Assembly: GCF_047663525.1 (NCBI RefSeq)
Contig: NC_092621.1
Span: forward strand, 15,387,501-15,451,500
Direction of reading: 5' to 3'
Length of the DNA: 64,000 bases
DNA from: Anas platyrhynchos
Taxonomy: Eukaryota; Chordata; Aves; Anseriformes; Anatidae
The notes below the pieces were generated by a model that did no database searches, was not told where the DNA came from, and saw only the letters and a program-made list of their open reading frames with translations. Below are positions 50,110-62,790 of the stretch, one piece after another. Positions within the stretch are counted from its first letter, which is position 1; each line of letters begins with the position of its first letter. A program made the translations under genes and the position numbers.

Positions 50110-50742
50110 AAATTAAATAAGACTCAACAGGATGCACGGGCAGACAAAAGGGCCAGCTGTACCCTGGGATGCATCAAACACAGCACTGCTAGCTGGTCGA
50201 GGGAAGGGGTTACCCTGCTCTGCTCTGCGCTGGTGCAGCATCACCTCCAGTACTGTGTGAGTTTTGGGTGCCGCAATATAAGAAGGGCATAAAAATATTA
50301 GAAGGTGTCCGAAGGAGGGCGATGGAGAAGGTGAAGGATCTGAAGGACAAGATGTATGAGGAACAGCTGAGGTTTCAAGCAGAGCAGGCTGAGGGGAGGC
50401 CTCATGGCGGCCTGCAGCTCCCTCACGAGGGGAGCGGAGGGGCAGGCGCTGAGCTCTGCTCTCTGGGGACAGCGACAGGACCCGAGGGGACAGCATGGAG
50501 CTGGGACAGGGGAGGGTCAGGCTGGGGGTTAGGGAAAGGTTCTGCACCCAGAGGGTGCTCAGGCACTGGGACAGGCTCCCCGGGGCAGTGGGCACAGCAC
50601 CGAGCTGCTGGAGGTCAGGAAGCATTTCTGGTTTCTAGTTTGATTTCTGATTTCTGGTTTGTGCTGTGTGGAGCTAGGAGTGGGACACAATGATCCTTGT
50701 GGGTCTCTTCCAACTTGGAATGTCCTAATCTGTGATTCTATG
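50110..50742 (+). mobile_element. CR1 LINE 3' part, about 0.6 kb
   Basis: + strand CR1 from the QQDARADKRASCTLGCIKHS region to the tail (tctgtgattctatgat). Over about 150 bp it differs from the 41700 copy at roughly three positions, so it is a recent subfamily member. Confidence 0.93.
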
Positions 50743-51884
50743 ATGTTTTCATGTATGGACATACAGAGTCATGTTATTGGAAAAGACCACAGTGTAACAT
50801 TTTTGCCTTATAATGAGAGTTGGATTTCAGTCTTCATTCCCTGTCTTCCCTTGAATGTGATCGATAAAATAAAACCACCACTAAATAATTAACTCTAAAA
50901 ACAGACTGTGCAGTACTTCGTGGTTTACTGTGCTTTAAAATCCTCAACACTTAGGACTGTGGGTTGTTTTTTAAAAAATCTTTAGAGCAATCAACAGTGA
51001 TTCTGCACCTTTTTGCAGGTCTGAGAAGAGCACTTATGGCTTGTGACATTTCACTTTGATTAAAGCATTGATCTAGTCTTCTCAAACGTATAACTTTATT
51101 AAACTTGTTTTTTGATTTTTGTTTTTTCTTTAAGTGCCTACTCTTTAGAACAGGCTTTTGAGGGTGCTGCAGTTTTCAAGTACAATGGGAGGTGTATAAC
51201 AGATTTTGTGGAAATTGGTTGGTGAAGCAGGAAAGGTGAGCTAGAAAGCACAAACATCACAGAAATTCACCGGGAAATGACAGGAGTTCCCCTTTCCGTA
51301 TCAATACTTGTCATCATGATGCACCTAGAGTTCCAAGTCTAGTCTATGACTATGACGGCACTGCCCTTTACCCTCTTTTATCTATCTCAGCCACAGATCT
51401 TCTATGCACAAAAATGATTTTCATCATTTTGGCCATGTGTATACGCCAGTGGACAGCAACCTTCACACACTCTGATCATGTTGTTGCCTACAGATAGTAC
51501 TTGTGACCATGACTGGTAGGCTGTTACCTCTCTGGATGTTTTCAGACATAAAGGGTTCTGCACACTCCCAGAGCTATCTGAGTTACACAGACAAGCAGTT
51601 CTGGTCTTGAGGACAGCATCAACAGGCACCGAAGATGCGATGTCTTTCTTCTCTGATACAAATAAAACCATACCACCTGAGAATTATTTAGCATTTCTGA
51701 GAGCAAGTCCACTTATTCTGGTATGCAAATGTATATGGGTACTAAATTTTACAGCATGATGCTGAAAAAATCAAAGCCAATTAAGTAAATTAACAATTAC
51801 TTCTGTCTAAGTCCAAGCTTCTAAAACAATTTATCTTCAAGAAGCTTAAATCATAAAATAATCTCCTCCTTGAAGATATTCCAA

Positions 51885-52003
51885 ACTGAACTTGATAAGT
51901 CATGAGCAATTCCGTCTGGCTTTGAAGCTGGCCCTGCTCAGAGAAGGATTTCGAACCAGGCGAGATCTAGAAGTCCCTTCCAAACTAAATTATTCTGTGA
52001 AGA
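51885..52003 (+). mobile_element. CR1 3'-end fragment, diverged
   Basis: Decayed + strand CR1 end: ctttgaagctggccctgctc followed by gtcccttccaaactaaatta and ttctgtgaag. Confidence 0.75.
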
Positions 52004-53099
52004 CAAATAGTCACCCAGCACTACTAACCCCGAAACCTAGTTGTGATCATTTTAATGACAAGATAGTTAATGTTTTCCTGTGATGCTTTCAGTAAAGGTC
52101 TCTAGCTAATGAGCCTGTTCTACAGTTATAACATTTACTGCTATGAGCCCCCCCGCTGAAGAGTCCCCACTGCCTCAGCACAGTTTGTTTCCATGGTAAG
52201 GCAAGATACAAAGAAGAATATACAGATGCTCCTACAGGAATTATAGAGATGTTGGTATGTCTCAGTCATCAACTGAACATTAGCCTGGAAAATAAGCATT
52301 TTATACCTAATAAGGTGAGAAGAAGCTGGAGGGGGAGTTGTTTAGTTTTCCTGTGTAACTACAGGGTTTGGTTGCCTCTTGATTTCACAGGGATGGTCTT
52401 CAGTAACCTGGTGGGTCTCTTTCATTCCAATGTGTCTACTTTCAAACAAACAAACAAAAAAAACCATCTTGTCAGAATACAAATCATGCTAGGACAGGGT
52501 AATCCTAACTGGATTTGTTATCAATATCCATCACAGAAACAAACAAACAAATATATAAATAAAAGAGTAACTTGCTCCGTCTCATTTGTAAGCTGATCCT
52601 TCAGTTTCCCAGCCCCCCCAAAGCAGCAGCACAACCTTCCATCACTATGAGCATGGCAGCAGCACCTACACACCATGGCCCCAAATAGCAGCATTCCTAC
52701 AGAGCAGATAATGTCCTGACTGCTGCAGTGAGCTCCAGCTTGACCTCCATGGGCCCTGTGGCATGGTTCTCCACTAACATGGCTATCATGGAAACTTTAC
52801 TCAGAAGCCCTTTGTGGTCATTTACCTCAGAAAAAGGAGTGATCTGCAAGGAGAGTATCACTGCTTGGTAACCATAGCTACAGGCACAGTGTAAATACTT
52901 GGAAACTGGAGATAACAGGAATCAATCGATCTCTCTGTCACTCACAGACCTGCTTCCATCCGAAGTCTATTCACCTCTGTTCATAGGAATATTCAGACGT
53001 GGAATCCCCCCTCACCTAACGTTAATGTTGATGTCAGGAGCCATTTGATGAGATAACTCATGCACTGCCCAGGCAGCAAAATCAGGGCCTTGACAGGTG

Positions 53100-53720
53100 C
53101 TCTGCTGAGGTGTTCGGGTTATGTTTATTTTGGGGGGGAAGCAGAGGGGTAGAGTCACTGCCCCTGGGGTGCTGTCATGACAAAGGCACCCCCTTGCCCC
53201 GCTCCCCCAGCCACCACACGGCTGAGGGGGGTGGAAGCAGCCCTGCTCCCAGAGCCAGCCTCACATCTGCAGGGCCACAGGCCGCCATACTCCTCACCTC
53301 AGCCTGCTGAGGGAAAAGCTGCAGGCAGCCGTGAGGGGACATGGGGTGAGGTGTGGTGGCAGGGCACGCTGGAAGAAGCTACTGGTGTCTCTTGGTTATG
53401 ACCTGAGCCCCCCCAAAGGACCTTACTCAGACTCGGGGCACAGGCTGCCCATAGGCTGTGAGGTTGCTGGGGGGGACAGGCAGGGCCGGTGGGGCACAGG
53501 GGCCCTTACGTTCACCTCGTGGTAAGGGCTCTGTGAAATCATTTGGGACGGTGGGATTTGCCCTGCTTCTGGGGGCTACCTGGGTGCCAGTCACTTTGGT
53601 CTGCCTACTGTGTTGTACATCCCCACAGGGTCCCCAAAGAGTGAGTAATAAAGCATGGGAATGTCAGGTGCCTACCCTAAAGAAGGGTGGGTGGAGGTCA
53701 GGAAAATGGTGAGGCAATCT
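53100..53720. other. GC-rich intergenic segment, unrecognised
   Basis: Clearly more GC-rich than the surrounding AT-rich DNA, with G-runs and few CpG. Short open frames of 60-84 codons show no family resemblance. It is about 2.2 kb upstream of the CCDC152 start and could be an old repeat or a regulatory patch. Confidence 0.4.
53469..53502 (+). other. Canonical G-quadruplex motif
   Basis: G7, G3, G4 and G4 runs separated by loops of 7, 5 and 4 nt fit G3+N1-7 exactly. It lies inside the GC-rich segment 53100-53720. Confidence 0.8.
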
Positions 53721-55892
53721 ACTGTGTAACTATCACATTCAGCTGAGGTGTGCTGTGAAAAAATCAAAGTTTCTCGGGGATTTTCAGTTATAAATACAGG
53801 TTTCACTGTTACACAAAACAAAAATGAAACCTCCAAAACCGTCAGAAGCAATACTTAAAAAACGACAGTGAGAGATGAGGGGGTGGAGATTAAATATAGG
53901 CATCGTTTTTATGACTGCTGAAAATACATGTTAATGCTTTAGTTCTCAATGTAGTAAAATAAAAATAGGGAATTCACAAAAGTTATTTTAGAGGACATAA
54001 CATATGTAGCAATAATTACGCAAAAAGTGATGAATTTTTCTGCTGGAAAAATAAAACATTAATAATACATCATATTATTTTTAATTTATTGTTTTTGTTC
54101 AGCAGGAGTTGTATTCCCAGTGGCACTGTTGCCTAACATTGCTGAGTGCTGAGCACATCCTGCCTTCTACATAAACAAATGATGCCATGGAATAGGGAAA
54201 CACACAAACAAAACAGCATGCAATGTGGCAGCTGCCTGAGCTTCCATCCTCAGTCAAAATTTAGAGGGCAAAATAGAGCATGATGAGATGGGACAGTGAA
54301 ACAGAAAATCATTTAAGATATGTCCATGATAAGGACTCAAAAGATCAGGGTTTTCATAGTCTACATTTAGATTATCAACTAGTAAATTATTTACATACTT
54401 AATTGCTTTATAAAATTGAATATCTTAAATAAATATTTCAAGCTCCATTTTAACAATTCATTGCATTATAATAACAGCTACAGGTCATTAAGATTGCTAA
54501 CTTTGAAGAAAATTACTTATTTAACTTAGTTCTTTAATATTAGGCATATTCTTAAAAAAATTGATTTTTTGAAAAGCTCATTATCTTCACCTGACAAATT
54601 AGCATTGGTCCTTCTAATGCTAAGTAAAGGAAATGGTGGATACAAGACAAAATTATTAAACATACAAAGCTCATGTCTTTACTGTACTGTTTGCTAAAGC
54701 TGCATTTAGATAAAGAACTGTAAATATTGAATGAATGAGAAAATTCCATTTGGTTCTTGGTCAGCACTTGTTCATTTACATGTATATTTCAGCATAACTT
54801 CATTGTAAGTACATCTGTCTGGAAATCTCTTCAGTTTCTGGGTAATGCACACATTCTGTCTTCTAGTTCAGCTCCCTCATTTGATTTTTTTACTATTTGT
54901 AAAAAGACATTTTTTATCCTTCCACACAAAATTTATTGTTTTGTCCAGAATACATGCTGTATCTGGTATTGGAATCATTATCTGATGAAGCCTGATGTTC
55001 AAAGATATTTTAAATATTTTTTGAAATGCTCATATTTTCTCTTTCAGATTCATCTTGCAAATGCATGCTGAAGATTCTGTAAGTAGAGTTGCTAGCAAAA
55101 ATAGGAATTGTGTTAAGAATCTGGGATTACATGGATGTGCCTCAAAAGACTGTATTTTTATTCATACAGTAAGGTGTATTTGCAGCAGTGTCTCATCACT
55201 GGTATTCATGCAATTTTTTTAGAAGAAAAGATGTATGTAACTTGAAGCCTCAATAGTTAGAGCATGTACACAGTTAAAAGGTCTGTATCTTGCATCAATG
55301 TGAGCCTCATAAAAGCTCATTTACTTAAGAAACATTTTTTAAGTTAAACAACATTAACAGAAATTCATCTGTTCCCTTGTTGCCTCTAAATTACGCATAG
55401 TGGAGAATGAGTAATTGTTTCAATTGATTCAGTTTCCTGCTCTTCAAAGCGAGAATAGGATAACCAATCTGTTTTAGCAGTATATATAAAAAGAAGTAGG
55501 TCATATGTTTTAAAAGCATCCTATGTGCAGATTGCTGATATTTTTAGGTAAAACAGTGTCATCGTGTCTCTGGAGCAGATTCAGATTTATTTCTGAATCA
55601 CAACAAAAAAAAATCCAAATTCTATGATGTCATCTAACATTTGATAGATTTGCCTTGGGTTTTCTGATATTCATTTAATTTCTTAGAAATGCCTCAGCTC
55701 AGGTTAGTTGAAGTTTTGATTAATATGGAAAAATTGTTTTAATTTTAAAAAGGTATTCTCTCTTCTCCTTACCTTTGTGCATATGAAATCATTTGATATA
55801 GTGTAAATAGGAAATATATACATTCATAGATCTATTTTTATATGTACATTGATCACTGGATGAAGTCTTCCAGATATAAATGAATCACAGCC

Positions 55893-55955
55893 ATGAAGAA
55901 AATCAGTGTGGTGAATCTTGATAAACTTTTAGACAACTTCTCAGAGATAGAAAAG
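55893..55955 (+). CDS. CCDC152: CCDC152 first coding exon
   Basis: The exon starts at ATG in good Kozak context (gccATGa, G at -3), with an in-frame TGA at 55881 just upstream, so the start is well defined. It encodes MKKISVVNLDKLLDNFSEIE plus K and ends at donor aaag/gtaagt. It resembles the N-terminus of mammalian CCDC152 (MKKISSVNLDKL). A possible acceptor (ttccag) ends at 55873, so the exon may include about 19 bp of 5' UTR. CCDC152 is a predicted coiled-coil protein lying next to, and partly antisense to, SELENOP in mammals. Its molecular role is not established. Confidence 0.88.
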
Positions 55956-56152
55956 GTAAGTGAGGAAATTAAAAAATAATTTTAGAAAATGAAATCCCTA
56001 TTTACAAATATTTCGTGATGTTTCAATAAGCTTATCATTTGAAAGTTTCCTTAAAGTGGTTTCAGCTAACTAATATGCCTTTTAATACCAATACTTCTGT
56101 TTGGAAGGTGTTTGGATGGACAGTATCCCAGAGTGATACGAGTGATTTAATA

Positions 56153-56765
56153 GAATCATAGAATGACAGAATATCCTGAGTTGGAAGGGACCCACAAGAA
56201 TCATGGAGTCCCACTTCTTGCTCCACACAGCAAAAACTAGAAATCAGACCATGTGTCTGAGAGTATTATCCAGATGCTTCTTGACCTCCAGCTCAGGCAG
56301 TGGGTGCTGTGCCCACTGCCCTGGGGAGCCTGTCCTAGAGCCTGACCACCCTCTGGGTGCAGAACCTTTCCCTAACCCCCAGCCTGACCCTCCCCTGTCC
56401 CAGCTCCACGCTGTTCCCTCGGGTCCTGTCGCTGTCCCCAGAGAGCAGAGCTCAGCGCCTGCCCCTCCACTCCCCTCATGAGGGAGCTGCAGGCCGCCAT
56501 GAGGCCTCCCCTTAGTCTCCTCTTCTCTAGGAGGAACAAACCAACTCATCCTCAACCAGAATCCGCAGATCTGTTTCAGTGGGCTGCTCTCCAAACTTTT
56601 TCTCCAGTCTGTACATACAGCCAGGGTGGCCCCATCCTAGGTGCAGAATTCGGCAGTTGCTCTCGTTCAGATTCATGCAGCTGGTCATTGCTCAGCTCTC
56701 TGGTTTGAGAGATCTCTCTGCAAAGTCTGCCAAATCTGAGAAGCCTCCTTTTCTAATGGTGCTGA
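56153..56765 (-). mobile_element. CR1 LINE, about 0.6 kb, internally deleted
   Basis: - strand CR1 from tail (tcatagaatgacagaat). 56310-56520 is nearly identical, inverted, to the copies at 41700 and 50400. After 56540 it jumps to a more 5' CR1 segment (cagtctgtacatacagccag). It lies in CCDC152 intron 1. Confidence 0.9.
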
Positions 56766-57309
56766 GGCCAACTCTGGCTTCTCAGGAGAAATGCAGGATA
56801 TCTTTTTGTAACAAAAACATCTATTGGTGATACCAGTATTACAGAGCTTTGCTGGACTTTCCTTTCAGAAATTGTTCCTTTTTTCTAGAAAAATATCATT
56901 ACTATAACAGGAGCATCTGTTCTTGTATTCCGTATGCATTGAGCTCTCTATTTGTCAGTTCTTAGGAGATTGATCCACTGAGAAAAATTGGTACTGTAAT
57001 TCTTGTTAGACCCACATTGACCAGCTCTCCAGTAATTGATCCTGTTCAGCAAGTCCATACTAGAGATAATATAGATTGTGCACCTGAAATATTTTTCTCA
57101 TAGAAAAAATATATTATACCAATTCCCATTCACACACATTACTCTGGTGCTCAGTGAAGGCATAAGCAGTCTCTTATGCAAAACAGTAGACAGAAACTTA
57201 CTGATGAATAATGTAGAATATAGACTACAGAATTCAGAAGAAAGAACTAGCTTCTAAGTAGTGAAGTAGGTAGTGTTCTTAGTTCAGCAGAATTAACTGC
57301 ATGGTCTTT

Positions 57310-58078
57310 CAAGTCTAAAACTTGAATGCCATGAAGTTCAACAATGCCAGGACCAAGGTCCTGCACCTGGGTGACTGTGTGATTAATTGATTGTGAGCAG
57401 TCCCATCAAGAAGGAACTGTGGATACTGGTGGATAAAAAACTGAGCCAGCAATGTACACTTGCAGCCCGGAAAGCCAGCTGTATCCTGGGCTGCATCAAA
57501 AGCAGCATGACCAGGAGGGCAAGAGTGGTGATTGTCGCCCTCTGCTCTGCTCTCGTGAGACCCCATCTGGAGTCTTGTGTTCAGCTCTGGGGTTCCTAGC
57601 ACAAGAAGGACACGGACCTGTTGGACCAATTCCAGAGGAGGTCCACAAGGACAATCAGAAGGCTGCAGCACCTCTCCACTGAGGACAGGCTGAGGGAGTT
57701 GGGATTTTTCAGCCTGGAGAAGAGAAGGTGCCAGGGAGACCTTACAGTGGCCTTTCAGTATATAAAGGAAGCTTACCAGAAAGATGGAGAAAGACTTTTT
57801 ACATGTACCTGAGCCTGTAGTGACAAGACAAGGGGCAACAGTTTTAAACTGAAAGAGGGTAAATTGAGGTGGGATTTAAGGAAGATTTTTTTTACAATGA
57901 GAAGCATAAGACATCAGAACAAGTTGCCCAAAGAGGATGTGTATGCTCCATCATTGCAAGTGGTCAAAGTCTCAAAGCAACCTAATTTAGTAAAAGATGT
58001 CCCTGCCCATTGCAAGAGAGTTGGACTGGCTGATCTCTAAAGGCCCAGTTCAACCCAAGCCATTACATTCCATGATGA
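57310..58078 (+). mobile_element. CR1 LINE 3' part, about 0.77 kb
   Basis: + strand CR1. Frames show [20 protein letters not shown] then RLRELGFFSLEKRRCQGDLT with a frameshift between. The end (cagttcaacccaagccatta) is diverged. It lies in CCDC152 intron 1, facing the CR1 at 56153. Confidence 0.92.
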
Positions 58079-58205
58079 AATTTCCAGAAAGTCAAATAAC
58101 ACAGGCTGCAGTACTGTGTCAGTGTTAATTTTTATATACACTTAAAACTCAAAAACTTATATCAAAAGATATTAATGTAACATTAGTCTTTTTCCAATTT
58201 TCCAG

Positions 58206-58311
58206 AAAATATCAGAAATTAATGAAGCAAACAATCTACTGGTTCTTCAGCTGGAAAAATCTAACAGGTTGCTATCATTAAGCCAATCAAAGGAGGAGTC
58301 AGTAAAAGAAG
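58206..58311 (+). CDS. CCDC152: CCDC152 second coding exon
   Basis: The exon is 106 bp, with acceptor caattttccag and donor gaag/gtaagt. It encodes KISEINEANNLLVLQLEKSN, then RLLSLSQSKEESVKE, with the last base starting the next codon. Leucine/charged heptad-like spacing (LLVLQLEKSNRLL) fits coiled coil, and QLEKSN...SxKEE is shared with mammalian CCDC152. The previous exon joins in phase 0. The following exon, expected to continue with ECxTL, was not found before the window ends. Confidence 0.88.
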
Positions 58312-60089
58312 GTAAGTTTTTTGGTTGATTTTTGTTTCTTTGTTTTTTAAGAAGTCCGTTTTTGCTTGTATTCAGGAAGTTCTGATAAATATTTCCATTA
58401 TTTTCAGGTATATAAAATACAAAAATATAGTAGCAAGGATCTAAGATACTGCGTGAAAAATAGTAATGCTTAATCTTGTGTCACATAATGGAATCCACCT
58501 CATTTTCTCAAAACAGATAAATTTAATTCACAAATATATTTTGAGAACTGCATTAAAGTAACTGTTTTCCGCTTGATTTTAGTATCCACCCACTTTATTG
58601 GATTTTTAAGCAACTGCAATACCTATGAAAGAAAAACTTTATGATATTTTTTTCTGTTGATAGTGTTACTTCTTTTTCCAAGGAAACAGGGAAGGAGGAA
58701 AAGGGTCACCTGAGCTTGAGACACCTGATGATGTTATTGATCCCAAATGCTTACCTTTTTCTTCCATACAGGTCTTTAGAGCTTCTTATGAACAGCTGCA
58801 GTTTACAATTGCCAGCATTTCTAAGCAAACTAACACCAGCAGTTCTACTTAAAGTGTCAGAACTGTGACTTAGCAGCTCGAATATCTGTGTAGAACAATA
58901 GGGTCAACATTTGGGAAAAGTAAGATCGTCATTGACATTACCATGTGTCTGTCTGAGCTGTTCCATTGTTTTCAATATGGCAAATGTCGTGTTTCACCTG
59001 GTTGACAGAAGTGTTTTGCCAACTGAAAAATGAGCCAGATGTGTTCTTGAAAGCCTGTTCCACTGTCTTCTGAAATGTCAGTTTGCTTGTAATTAGAGAT
59101 GGGATGTCAGGCTGGTGGGCCTCTGAGATAACACGAGGAATTATTTTTCTTAGTTGTTTCTGTGATTTGGTTTGTTTAGGATAACCCAGTTTGGGGGCTG
59201 GAATACATTTTCTACCATGCTGACATGGCTATTAAAGTTTAGTATTCCTCTTTGACTATTGCTCACTTAAATTAATTCTGGGCTGTTTTAAGAACCTTCA
59301 GCATTGGTGGTATATGAGTGTTTGTTTTACCCAGACATTTATTTGACTTCCCAAAGACTGAAGATCTGACCAAAGTGATTAGACTTTGTATCTGTGTGAA
59401 ATTTAATCTCTGAAGAGGTCAGAATTAAACAATGTGACAGCCCATTTTCAGTTTATAATGTCACTGTCAAGTTTCTATCACAATGGCATTTCCAACTCAG
59501 TTACAAGGTGTTAAGAATACCATGTAATTCTTCAAGCTTGAGTTCAATTAAGCCAATACTGCTGTTGTAAGTTCATTTTATAGGCTTCACTTGTGTTTCA
59601 CCTTTATTGTGATCAGAGATTTGGTTGTATTTCTTTTACTTTATATAGCAGATATCATTATGGTGCTAAAAGTTAAGAATTATAATAAAATTTTATATCA
59701 ATATTAAAAAGATTCAAACTATTCCATGGAAGCTAATTAATGAAATGGCTTTTTACTGTTTTACATGTGGGAATTTTAAGCATCTATGTCACAATAAAAC
59801 AGCTGTCAAATAAAGGAGTAATTAAAGTGAAAACTATTAAATTAAGATTTTTTTAATACTTCTTTTCTAGAAGTATATCTTTTTAGATGGGTATTTGACA
59901 AAAAGAGAAATAATATTTAGTATTCAGCATTGATTTTATGCTGTGAAGGCTTTGTGGTTTCTTATTCTTCTGTAGTTCATAGAGTTGCTGAAAGGTGCAT
60001 TTTTTTGTAGAGCTTTGGTATCTGACAGATTAACTTGATAAAACTTAGGAAACAGGGTAGAAGTAAACTTAGTTGAGCACTGAAGTGAG

Positions 60090-60420
60090 GTTGCCAGTAG
60101 GTTCACTCAGACTTTTGCTGGGACACAAGTAATTCAGCATATTCACAAATGAATTGGAAAAACTTTTGAGTGAGTAAGTGAAGTTTGACGGTGATACTAA
60201 TCTGTTCATTTACAGTGAGACTCTCGTGATAAAGAATGACAAGGTGATAAAATGAGGAGGTGAAAATCAGTAGCAGTGCATATGGGAGGCTTCATATATA
60301 AACAGCAGTTGGCTGCTTCTCGGGAAAAAGATCTTGGTGTACTTGTGGACAGTTCTCTGAAAATATCCGTAGTCACATAAGCAAAAGTAGTGGTAGGCAT
60401 GATTATGGAAGTAACATTGT
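60090..60420 (+). mobile_element. Old CR1/L3-like LINE fragment
   Basis: Degenerate resemblance to the RT-to-C-terminal region: gatgatacta-like 'kfaddtnl' remnants, then gatcttggtgtacttgtgga and cagttctctgaaa. Too decayed to assign a family. Confidence 0.5.
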
Positions 60421-60429
60421 CCCTTTAAA

Positions 60430-61120
60430 GTCCGTGATTTTCATACAATGTTCACATCCCCACATGTTAAAATGGACATACCAGAACTAGAAAAAATAAC
60501 AGAGAAGTCAGAAAGGTTTTTTATTGTCAGGGAGGAGCAAGGGACAGGGAGCTGGGAACCAATCATGTATCAAGACTCACAGAGACAGGATCCTCAACAG
60601 CAGGGACCCAGTCCCATCATACCCATGCAGGGCAGGCCAGCTGGCATGATGCTGGCTGCCAAGGTCAGACAAAATTCCACAGTACCGAAAAAAGTACATA
60701 GTGATTGTACAGGTCCAAGGTCAAGGTAAGAGGGCAAGTCAGGATCAGATCCAAAACCCATAAAAGGGGCCAGATATGTTCTTATCATCCCCAGTGGATT
60801 CATGGTGATGAGGCAGGTCTGAAATCAAAGCAGACTGCACCCAGCGCAGAGATCAATGGGGTATGTTGTACAGGCACAGGCACATCTGCAACACAGCTGT
60901 GACTTAGCTCAAGTTTAACAAAGGGCAAGAGCCATAGCTTAAAAGCAGCTCCAAGTGAAGGAGGGGTGGCTATTTCCAAGTTATCTTCTAACTTTCTTGA
61001 AACAGCTTTTATCAGGGTCAGTGAGCTGGCCCTGAGCCCAACCAAACACCAAGGAGAGAGTTGGGGAAGGATGTTCTTGGGGCCGACACAGGCATGGCCA
61101 CACTTAGGGAACATCTGAAG
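60430..61120. other. Unrecognised moderately GC-rich segment in CCDC152 intron 2
   Basis: The composition differs from its flanks. Frames of up to 104 codons exist on both strands without recognisable domains. It lies between an old LINE piece and a CR1, so a decayed transposable element is possible. Confidence 0.3.
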
Positions 61121-61415
61121 AAAAACACAAGTTCATTGATATCTTTCCACCCTGAAGTGAAAAAAAAAATACATCTTGTATGAATGATAGCTGTAAAATT
61201 ATGACATAGAGAAAAAGACTAGGTAATGATTGTGATAAGAACTTGATGGAAATCAAACTGGTTGATTGATTTAAAGCAAACAGAATTACAAAAAATCCAC
61301 ACATTACAAAATTATGTTGTTGAATTCCCATAGAAGCTTGTGGATATCAGAAGCATATGTTAGTCCAAAAAGATTACAAAAAATAATGTAAAAAAACTTT
61401 ATCATGTTTATTAGA

Positions 61416-62790
61416 ATATAATAGAACAGAATAGAATAGTTCAGTTGGAAGGGACCGTCAAAGATCAAACTGTCTAACCACTTCAGGGCTAATTGAAGTT
61501 AAAACATATTGGTGAGGGTATTATTGAAATGTCAGTTGAACACTGACAGGTGTAGGGCACCAACCACCTCTCTAGGAAAGCTGTTCAGTGCCTGACCACC
61601 CTCAGGGTAAAGTATTTTTTTCTCATGTCCAGTCTGAACCTCCCTGGTGCAGCTTCATGCCATTCCCACTCATCCTATAATCAGAGAAGAGACCAACACT
61701 CACTTTTCATCTCCTCTGTTGAAAGCAACAAGGTCACCTCTGAGTCTCCTTTTCACTAAACTAGACAACCCAAGTGTCCTCAGCCTCTCCTCAGCCCTGT
61801 TAGCAGCTTTGTTGCCCTCCTCTGGATGCTTTTCAAGGACCTTAACATCATTTGTATATTGTAGAGACTAGAACTGCACCCCATATTCAAGGTGAAGTTG
61901 CACCAGCACTAAATATAGCAGGAGAATCACCTCTTTTGACTGCCTGGTTATGCTGTGTTTAATGCACCCCAACAAGCAGGTTAGCTGCCAGGGCATGATG
62001 CTGGTTTATGTTGAGCCTGCTGCCGAGCAGCACCTCCAGATCCTGTTCTGCTGATCTGCTCCCCAGCCACTGGTCTCCCTGGCTGTGCCTGTGTCCAGCA
62101 TTGCTCCATCACAGGTGAAGCATTCAGCATTTTCACTCACTGAATTTCATGACGTTGATGATTTCCCTGTGCTCTGACGTGTCTAGATCCCTCTGCAAAG
62201 TCTCGTCTCTCTGGAGAACCCAAATCACCTCCCACATTAGCATTGTCTGTGAACTTGCTGAAGATGTGTTCCACTCCTGCATCCAGAGTATTGATAAACA
62301 TGTTGAACAGAACTGGCCTAGAGTTGAGCCCAGTCACCACCAGTGACCAGAAGCCAGACAGATATAGTCACATTCACTGCTACCCATTGAGCTCTGCCCT
62401 TCAGCCAGTTCATCACTCAGTTCATCATTACTAAGGCAGGACTTTCTCCCCATGAGCCCCTGTTCACTATGTCTGATAATAGCCTAGTTCTTTAAATGCC
62501 TTTCAGCGGCATCCAAGATAATTTTCTCCGTACCTTTTCCAGGCACTGAGGTTAGACTAACAGGTCTGACCTGTATAATTTCCTGGGTCTTCTCTCATGC
62601 ACTTCTTGTAGATGGGTATAACATTAGCTAGCTTTCAACCAGCAAGAACCTCCCCAAGACTCCAAAAGTATTTAACACAAAGACAGTACCTCTCACTCTG
62701 GTCTTCCCTATTTATGTTTCTTGGAAGATGAGAGGATACATTTCGGTAGTGTCTGTCCAGCTTTTTATTCTTACCTGAAGTGTCTTCTAC
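61416..62790 (-). mobile_element. CR1 LINE, about 1.4 kb, decayed
   Basis: - strand CR1 with tail agaacagaatagaatag and gttggaagggaccgtc, extending through the C-terminus. RT palm remnants (RPVLFNMFINTLDAGVEHIF) lie near 62300, and upstream RT sequence (ggcactgaggttagactaac) reaches about 62700. Many indels. It lies in CCDC152 intron 2. Confidence 0.88.

Larger units (their letters stand above)
52004..55892. other. Intergenic / CCDC152 upstream region
   Basis: Contains the GC-rich 53100-53720 segment and otherwise AT-rich DNA. A non-coding first exon and promoter of CCDC152 would be expected here or nearer the gene, but I cannot place them from sequence alone. Confidence 0.45.
55956..58205 (+). 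other. CCDC152: CCDC152 intron between first two coding exons
   Basis: 2.25 kb, gtaagt...ttccag, largely occupied by two CR1 elements in opposite orientation. Confidence 0.85.

Noticed and set aside
50113..50693. Overlapping 170- and 141-codon frames on opposite strands
   Set aside because: Both come from GC-rich CR1 3' sequence. The + frame holds CR1 C-terminal remnants, and neither is a host gene.
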